A DNA stretch of 40,783 bases from JAMLIN01 sp964509685 (GTDB lineage Bacteria > Pseudomonadota > Gammaproteobacteria > Burkholderiales > Burkholderiaceae_E). The notes below the pieces were generated by a model. The model saw only the letters and a program-made list of their open reading frames with translations. It searched no databases and had not been told where the DNA came from. This document shows, piece by piece, positions 32,830 to 40,783 of the stretch. Where the stretch lies: positions 1 through 40,783 of the forward strand of contig CAZDYQ010000019.1 in the NCBI GenBank assembly GCA_964509685.1, read 5' to 3'. Position numbers and translations under genes: made by a program. Positions within the stretch are counted from its first letter, which is position 1. Each line of letters starts with the position of its first letter.

Positions 32830-34467
32830 TCAGGTGGCCGGCAGGTACTGCGCGGCCAGGCTGCGGAAGGCGCTGGCCGAGGCTTGCGCATCGAAGCCCT
32901 CGCCGAGCTCCTCGCGCAGGATGGCGGCGACGCGATCGGCGATGCCGGCGGCGGCCCGCGCATCGACGAACAGCAGCCGGCTGCGCCTGGCGAGCACGTC
33001 CTCCACGCTGCGGGCGTATTCGTGGCGCGCGGCGAAGCGCACCATCGCTTCGGTGAGGCCCGGCGCCAGTTCGCGTCCGGCCCCGGGCAGCCGCGCCAGC
33101 ACCGGCGCTTCCCGGCCGTACAGGTGCGGCCCGGGCGGCGCGGTCACGGGCACCGTGGGAGCATCGGGCGCGGGCGCGCCCACCAGCCGCAGGCGGGCCG
33201 TCCTGCCCGCGGGGCGCGCGGGCAGGAGCTTCGCGCCGAAGCACTCGGCGAGCACGTCCTCGGCCATGGCCCGGTACGTCGTCCACTTGCCGCCGGTGAC
33301 CGTGACGAGGCCGCTGTCGGCGACGAGCACGGTGTGCTCGCGCGAGACGCTCTTGGTGCTGCTCGCCTCGCCGTCGGCCGGTCGCACGAGCGGGCGCAAA
33401 CCCACCCACATCGAGCGCACGTCCGCCCGGCCCGGCGCGCGGGCGAGGTAGCGGGCGCTCTCGGCGAGGATGAAGTCGATCTCCTCCTCGAAGGGCAGCG
33501 GCTCCACGGCGAGGTCGTCGCGCGGCGTGTCGGTGGTGCCGAGGATCGTGCGCCCCATCCAGGGGACCACGAACAGTACCCGCCCGTCGGCGGTGGAGGG
33601 CACGAGGATCGCCCGGTCGCTCGGCTGGAACTCGCGATCGACGACGAGGTGCACGCCCTGGCTCGGCTGCACGATGTCGCGGCTCCCGGGGCGGTCCATC
33701 CGGCGCACCTCGTCGACCCACACGCCCGTCGCGTTGATGACGCAGCGCGCGCGGACGCGATGGCGGGTGCCGGTTTCCGTGTCGATCGCCTCCAGCCCGT
33801 CGATGCGCCCGTCGCCGTCGCGCGTCAGGGCCGCCACTCGGCAGTGGTTGAGGATGCAGGCGCCCTGCGCGATAGCAGTCCTGGCGAGAGTGAGCGCCAA
33901 CCGCGCATCGTCGAAGATGCCGTCCCAGTAGGCCACCGCGCCCGCCAGCCCGTCGGTGCGCACGCCGGGGACGGCGTCGATCGTCCGCTGGCGGTCGAGG
34001 AAGCGCGTGCGGCCGAGGCCGGCGCGGCCGGCGAGCAGGTCGTAGAGGACCAGGCCGATGCCGTAGAACCACCGGTCGAACCAGCGGCCGCGGGTGCCGT
34101 AAACCGGCATCACGAACTGCAGGGGCTGGGCCAGGTGGGCGGCATTGTCGAGCAGGGTGCGGCGCTCGGCGAGCGCCTCGCGCACCAGTCCGAGGTCGCC
34201 CTGGGCGAGGTAGCGCACGCCGCCGTGGACCAGCTTGGTCGCCCGCGAGGAGGTGCCCTTGGCGAAGTCCTCCGCCTCGAGGAGCACGACCGAGAAGCCC
34301 CGGGCCGCGGCATCGAGCGCGACACCGAGCCCGGTTGCGCCGCCCCCGATCACGGCGACATCCCACACGTCGGTGGCGTCGAGGCGCGCCAGCAGGCCGG
34401 CCCGGTCCGGCTGCCGCGGGTCGGTGCCGTCCGGGCCGCTTCCCTCACCGGGCGCTGTCTGGTTCAT
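32830..34467 (-). CDS. glpD: Aerobic glycerol-3-phosphate dehydrogenase GlpD
   Basis: This 545-residue FAD-dependent enzyme oxidises glycerol-3-phosphate to dihydroxyacetone phosphate at the inner membrane and feeds electrons to ubiquinone. The N-terminal dinucleotide fold AVIGGGATGLGVALDAAARG is followed by KGTSSRATKLVHGGVRYL, the GlpD signature, and later RVLFVVPWMGRTILGTTDTP and LVTVTGGKWTTYRAMAEDV. The length matches GlpD rather than anaerobic GlpA. ATG 34467 has AAGGAA upstream. It lies behind glpR with 87 bases between, containing a phased repeat array, so it likely has its own GlpR-controlled promoter. Confidence 0.95.
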   Translation of the reverse strand: MNQTAPGEGSGPDGTDPRQPDRAGLLARLDATDVWDVAVIGGGATGLGVALDAAARGFSVVLLEAEDFAKGTSSRATKLVHGGVRYLAQGDLGLVREALAERRTLLDNAAHLAQPLQFVMPVYGTRGRWFDRWFYGIGLVLYDLLAGRAGLGRTRFLDRQRTIDAVPGVRTDGLAGAVAYWDGIFDDARLALTLARTAIAQGACILNHCRVAALTRDGDGRIDGLEAIDTETGTRHRVRARCVINATGVWVDEVRRMDRPGSRDIVQPSQGVHLVVDREFQPSDRAILVPSTADGRVLFVVPWMGRTILGTTDTPRDDLAVEPLPFEEEIDFILAESARYLARAPGRADVRSMWVGLRPLVRPADGEASSTKSVSREHTVLVADSGLVTVTGGKWTTYRAMAEDVLAECFGAKLLPARPAGRTARLRLVGAPAPDAPTVPVTAPPGPHLYGREAPVLARLPGAGRELAPGLTEAMVRFAARHEYARSVEDVLARRSRLLFVDARAAAGIADRVAAILREELGEGFDAQASASAFRSLAAQYLPAT

Positions 34468-34486
34468 CGTTCCTTCACTTCAGGCT

Positions 34487-34538
34487 CGAAGCGAAGAATA
34501 TCGAAAATCCCGGGAAAGAAAAACGAAACCCCCACGAA
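34487..34538 (-). promoter_or_regulatory. Phased TTTCG repeat array upstream of glpD (candidate GlpR operator)
   Basis: Read on the minus strand, TTCG occurs at plus positions 34535-34538, 34524-34527 and 34502-34505, with TTCC at 34513-34516: four units exactly 11 bases apart. Further TTCG copies lie at 34492 and 34487. Most units are preceded by T or CT (CTTTCG, GTTTCG, CTTTCC, TTTTCG). The same kind of array precedes glpV. Direct repeats on one helix face are the expected target of a DeoR-family GlpR. Confidence 0.6.
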
Positions 34539-34554
34539 AGATGGACGCGAGCGC

Positions 34555-35331
34555 TCAGGAATCCTTCTCGGAGCAGATTTCCACCCGCACGTCGCTCTCG
34601 GCGAGGATCCTCGCGATGGCCGGCGGGGGAGGCGCGTCGCTCACGAAGTCGTCCATCTCGGAGATGTGGCCGATGCGCACCGGGGCGGAGCGCGCGTACT
34701 TCATGCTGTCGGCCACCAGGATCTTGCGCCGCGCGCCCTCGATGATGGCCCGGGCGACCCGCACCTCGCGGTAGTCGTAGTCGAGGAGCGAGCCGTCGGC
34801 ATCGATGGCGGACGTGCCGATGACCGCGTAGTCCGCCCGGAACTGCCGGATGAAGTCCACCGCCGCCTCGCCCACCACGCCACCGTCGCTGTGCCGGACG
34901 ACGCCGCCCGCGAGGATCACCTGGTTCTGGGTGTAGCCGCGCAGGATGTTGGCCACGTTGATGTTGTTCGTGATGACCATGAGGCCCCGGCGCGCCCGCA
35001 GGGCCATGGCCACCTGCTCGGTGGTGGTGCCGATGTTGACGAGGAGCGAGGAGCCGTCGGGGATCAGCGCCGCCGTGCGGATCCCGATGCGCCGCTTGGC
35101 CTCGGTGGCGAGCTGGCGCCGCGCCTCGTAGGCCAGGTTGGCGATCCCCGAGGGCGCCATCGCGCCCCCGTGGAAGCGCTGCAGCATCCCGGTCTCGCAG
35201 AGCTCGTTCAGGTCCTTGCGGATCGTCTGCGGGCTCACCTCGAAGCGGGCGGCGAGGTCGTCCACCTCGACCTGGCCGAATTCGCGGGCGAGCCGCAGGA
35301 TCTCCTGCTGGCGGGGGGGCAGGCGCTGCAT
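34555..35331 (-). CDS. glpR: DeoR-family glycerol-3-phosphate regulon repressor GlpR
   Basis: This 258-residue cytoplasmic repressor has the DeoR N-terminal helix-turn-helix (QRLPPRQQEILRLAREFGQ... FEVSPQTIRKDLNELCETG) and the C-terminal sugar-phosphate sensor domain with NIGTTTEQVA, ITNNINVANIL, LAGGVVRHSDGGVVG and LLDYDYREVRVARAI, all close to E. coli GlpR. The release ligand should be glycerol-3-phosphate. I chose ATG 35331, which fits the family length; ATG 35385 would add 18 unconserved residues. It is divergent from glpV and upstream of glpD. Confidence 0.93.
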   Translation of the reverse strand: MQRLPPRQQEILRLAREFGQVEVDDLAARFEVSPQTIRKDLNELCETGMLQRFHGGAMAPSGIANLAYEARRQLATEAKRRIGIRTAALIPDGSSLLVNIGTTTEQVAMALRARRGLMVITNNINVANILRGYTQNQVILAGGVVRHSDGGVVGEAAVDFIRQFRADYAVIGTSAIDADGSLLDYDYREVRVARAIIEGARRKILVADSMKYARSAPVRIGHISEMDDFVSDAPPPPAIARILAESDVRVEICSEKDS

Positions 35332-35410
35332 CGTGGCGGTCAGGTTCTCCAAGGGACGTTCCGTCCGGAGTGTAAGGCGGGGCATCGATCGCCGGGACCC
35401 GCGATTCAAG

Positions 35411-35447
35411 TTTCGGTTCGTATTCGATTGACTTTCGTTTTGTTTCC
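35411..35447 (+). promoter_or_regulatory. Phased TTCG repeat array in the glpR-glpV intergenic region (candidate GlpR operator)
   Basis: TTCG occurs at 35412, 35423 and 35434, exactly 11 bases apart, with an extra copy at 35417 and a related TTTCC at 35443. The array overlaps the -35 and spacer of the glpV promoter, so a bound repressor would block it. It may also control glpR. The layout mirrors the array upstream of glpD on the other strand. Confidence 0.6.
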
Positions 35448-35457
35448 AGCATAGCAT
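35428..35457 (+). promoter_or_regulatory. Sigma70-type promoter of the glpV operon
   Basis: TTGACT (35428-35433, five of six -35 bases) and TAGCAT (35452-35457, four of six) are separated by 18 bases. Transcription would start near 35464, some 70 bases upstream of glpV. The third TTCG unit lies in the spacer, consistent with GlpR repression. Confidence 0.55.
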
Positions 35458-35535
35458 GGGTTCGCAAGGCGAAATCGAGGGTTTGTCGATCAAAACCCCC
35501 GCCCGCGAACACCGCGATCACCATTGGAGGAGACG

Positions 35536-37281
<1,746 letters not shown>

Positions 37282-37285
37282 ACCG

Positions 37286-37324
37286 TGGCGGCCGGCACGG
37301 GTCCCTTGCCCGGGCCGGCCGCCA
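37286..37324 (+). other. Very stable intercistronic hairpin after glpV
   Basis: An 11-bp perfect stem (37286-37296 with 37314-37324) continues after one A-G mismatch into four more pairs (CGGG 37298-37301 with CCCG 37309-37312) around a seven-base loop. It begins five bases after the glpV stop and has no T-run. It probably halts 3' exonucleases and allows more GlpV than ATPase and permease to be made. Confidence 0.65.
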
Positions 37325-37390
37325 TGTCCCTGGACCCGACTTCGCCCTTCCCGCGGCACCGGCCGCGGCGCAAGACGAGGATCACGCACG

Positions 37391-38494
37391 GTGTCACTCG
37401 CCCTCAATGGCATCACGCGGCGCGTCGGCGCCGATCTTCACATCGCGCCGACCACCGTCGAACTCGCATCCCATGGTTTCAACGTCCTGCTCGGGACGAC
37501 GCTCGCCGGAAAGACCACCCTCATGCAGCTGATGGCGGGGCTGCTCCGGCCCACCGCCGGCACGGTGCATTTCCGCGGCCGTGATGTCACGGGCGTGCCC
37601 GTGCAGCGGCGCAACGTCGCGATGGTCTACCAGCAGTTCATCAACTATCCCAACATGACGGTGTTCGAGAACATCGCCTCGCCGCTGCGGGTTGCCAGCG
37701 TGCCGCGCGCCGAGATCCGCCGCCGGGTGGGCGAGATCGCCGAGCTCCTGCGCCTCTCTCCCCTCCTCGATCGCCGGCCGGACGAACTCTCCGGCGGGCA
37801 GCAGCAGCGCACGGCGATGGCGCGCGCCCTGGTCAAGGATGCCGACCTCGTGCTGCTCGACGAGCCGCTCGCCAACCTCGACTACAAGCTGCGCGAGGAC
37901 CTGCGCGACGAGCTGCCGCGGCTCTTCGCGGGCCGCGAGTGCACGGTGGTGTACGCCACCACCGAGCCCGTCGAGGCGCTCCTGCTGGGCGGTCACGTGG
38001 CGACGCTGCACGAGGGCCGGATCACGCAGTTCGGGCCGACCGCGGAGGTGTACCGGCGCCCGCGCGACCTGCGCACCGCGCGCGTGTTCTCGGACCCGCC
38101 CATCAACATCGCGAGGGTCGTCAAGCGCGGCGATCGCATGCGCCTCGCCGACCTCGTCGACTGGACGCTGCCGGCGCGCGATGCCGCGCTGCCGGACGGG
38201 GCGTACACGCTCGGCCTGCGCCCGCACCACGTCCTGCCGGCCGCGCTGGTCGCCGACGGTCCGGACCGGGTCCGCGTGCAGGGCAAGGTGCTGATCGACG
38301 AGATCAGCGGCTCGGAGAGCGTCGCGCACTTCATGCTCGGCGACCAGCCCTGGGTATCGATCGCCCACGGCGTGCACCAGCTCGCCGTGGGCGAGCCCGC
38401 CCTGTTCGACCTCGATGTCGCGCAGGCCCTCTACTTCGACGCCGACGAGCGCCTGGTCGAGGCCGGCGCGGCGGCGCGGACCGGGGGCGGCTGA
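37391..38494 (+). CDS. glpS: Glycerol ABC transporter ATP-binding protein GlpS
   Basis: This 367-residue ATPase of the carbohydrate-uptake type has Walker A GTTLAGKTT at 35-43, Q-loop VYQQFINYP, a canonical signature LSGGQQQR (133-140) and Walker B VLLDEPLANLD. The H-loop, normally THDQ, reads TTEP (190-193), so the switch histidine is replaced by Thr191. A C-terminal regulatory OB-like domain follows (about 235-367). The start is GTG 37391 with GAGG about 11 bases upstream. It pairs with GlpT, whose signature is degenerate, so the two halves complement each other. Confidence 0.9.
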   Translation: MSLALNGITRRVGADLHIAPTTVELASHGFNVLLGTTLAGKTTLMQLMAGLLRPTAGTVHFRGRDVTGVPVQRRNVAMVYQQFINYPNMTVFENIASPLRVASVPRAEIRRRVGEIAELLRLSPLLDRRPDELSGGQQQRTAMARALVKDADLVLLDEPLANLDYKLREDLRDELPRLFAGRECTVVYATTEPVEALLLGGHVATLHEGRITQFGPTAEVYRRPRDLRTARVFSDPPINIARVVKRGDRMRLADLVDWTLPARDAALPDGAYTLGLRPHHVLPAALVADGPDRVRVQGKVLIDEISGSESVAHFMLGDQPWVSIAHGVHQLAVGEPALFDLDVAQALYFDADERLVEAGAAARTGGG

Positions 38495-38498
38495 GGCC

Positions 38499-40467
<1,969 letters not shown>

Positions 40468-40471
<4 letters not shown>

Positions 40472-40521
40472 CGCGCCGCGGCCCGAGCCTCGAGCCCCGT
40501 CCGGACCGGGAGGCCCCATGA
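40468..40521 (+). other. 17-codon mini-ORF bridging glpP and glpQ
   Basis: An ATG at 40468 overlaps the glpP stop (ATGA), and the frame runs 17 codons to a TGA at 40519-40521 that overlaps the glpQ ATG (ATGA). Nothing suggests that the peptide itself is functional. It may let ribosomes pass from glpP to glpQ, but glpQ also has GGGAGG four bases before its ATG, so the effect may be small. Confidence 0.3.
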
Positions 40522-40783
40522 AGCGCCTGAAGTGGCTGGTGCCCACCCTCTACATCCTGTTCCTGCTGCTGCCGATCTACTGGCTGGTGAGCATGTCGTT
40601 CAAGCACACCAACGAGATCCTCGGCGGCTTCACCCTGTGGCCCCGGAACTTCACGCTCGACAACTACCGCACGATCTTCACCGACCCGACCTGGTATGGC
40701 GGCTACATCAACTCGATCATCTACGTGCTGATGAACACGGTGCTGTCGGTGGCGGTCGCGCTGCCGGCGGCCTACGCGTTCTC
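40518..40783 (+). CDS. glpQ: Glycerol ABC transporter permease GlpQ (3' end cut off)
   Basis: The first 88 residues of a MalG/UgpE-type permease are present. It starts MKRLKWLVPTLYILFLLLP, a first transmembrane segment, followed by VSMSFKHTNEILGGFTLWPRNFTLDNYRTIF, the typical periplasmic loop, and the second membrane segment INSIIYVLMNTVLSVAVALPA. GGGAGG lies four bases before the ATG. It is the second half of the glycerol channel with GlpP. The gene continues past the right edge, where glpK or a small glpU-like gene might follow. In this locus glpQ denotes the permease, not the E. coli phosphodiesterase. Confidence 0.88.
   Translation, partial: MKRLKWLVPTLYILFLLLPIYWLVSMSFKHTNEILGGFTLWPRNFTLDNYRTIFTDPTWYGGYINSIIYVLMNTVLSVAVALPAAYAF

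Noticed and set aside
35331..35385. Longer GlpR starting at ATG 35385 or further upstream
   Set aside because: The extra residues are not conserved in the family and the longest version would run through the operator and promoter region.

Overview
The window is about 40.8 kb of very GC-rich (roughly two-thirds or more by eye), tightly packed bacterial chromosome. The gene set points to a Gram-negative Pseudomonadota: a periplasmic lytic transglycosylase, a Spy/CpxP-like protein, NnrU, general L-amino acid (Aap) and glycerol (Glp) ABC transporters, and a YcbZ-type Lon protease. A Betaproteobacterium of the Burkholderiales type is most likely, but that is inferred from family content and not from a marker gene. 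No tRNA, rRNA, CRISPR array, phage gene, transposase or insertion sequence is visible. No gap without a gene exceeds about 230 bases.

Layout. (1) 1-5336, minus: a branched-chain/HAAT-type ABC operon running gntR > substrate-binding protein > livH > livM > livG > livF (livF is cut by the window edge). (2) 5487-11824, minus: an overlapping operon of a YcbZ/LonH-like protease, a tandem universal-stress-like protein, a PHB-depolymerase-type esterase, a group II PLP decarboxylase and a small secreted protein of unknown function. (3) 12055-16115, plus: the aapJQMP operon, then an orphan 89-residue secreted protein. (4) 16758-25724: single housekeeping and accessory genes on both strands. These are an NnrU-family membrane protein, an SDR oxidoreductase, a His-rich Spy-like protein, an SMP-30/gluconolactonase-like protein, MltB, a second GntR regulator, a metallophosphoesterase, an SCP2-like/alpha-beta hydrolase fusion with a cupin, and an acyltransferase. 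(5) 25800-32585, minus: a second HAAT operon with an acyl-CoA synthetase between its ATPase and permease genes, behind a good sigma70-type promoter. (6) 32830-40783: the glycerol locus, glpD and glpR on minus and divergent glpV-glpS-glpT-glpP-glpQ on plus (glpQ is cut by the edge).

How the parts work together. Four ABC importers dominate: two HAAT systems, Aap and Glp. In the Glp locus, imported glycerol would be phosphorylated by a kinase not in this window and oxidised by GlpD, under GlpR control. Phased 11-bp TTTCG repeats lie upstream of both glpD and glpV and are the likely GlpR operators. The second HAAT system probably imports an organic acid that its co-transcribed ligase converts to a CoA thioester.

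The most interesting non-gene signals are the TTTCG arrays, strong GC hairpins between the binding-protein gene and the next transporter gene in three separate operons, a CpxR-like GTAAG-N5-GTAAG box before the Spy-like gene, a GntR-type palindrome before the first gntR, and complementary degeneracies in GlpS and GlpT that predict one canonical and one degenerate ATP site. I did not find a clearly new defence or mobile system; the best candidate for an undescribed functional unit is the Lon/USP/esterase/decarboxylase operon.
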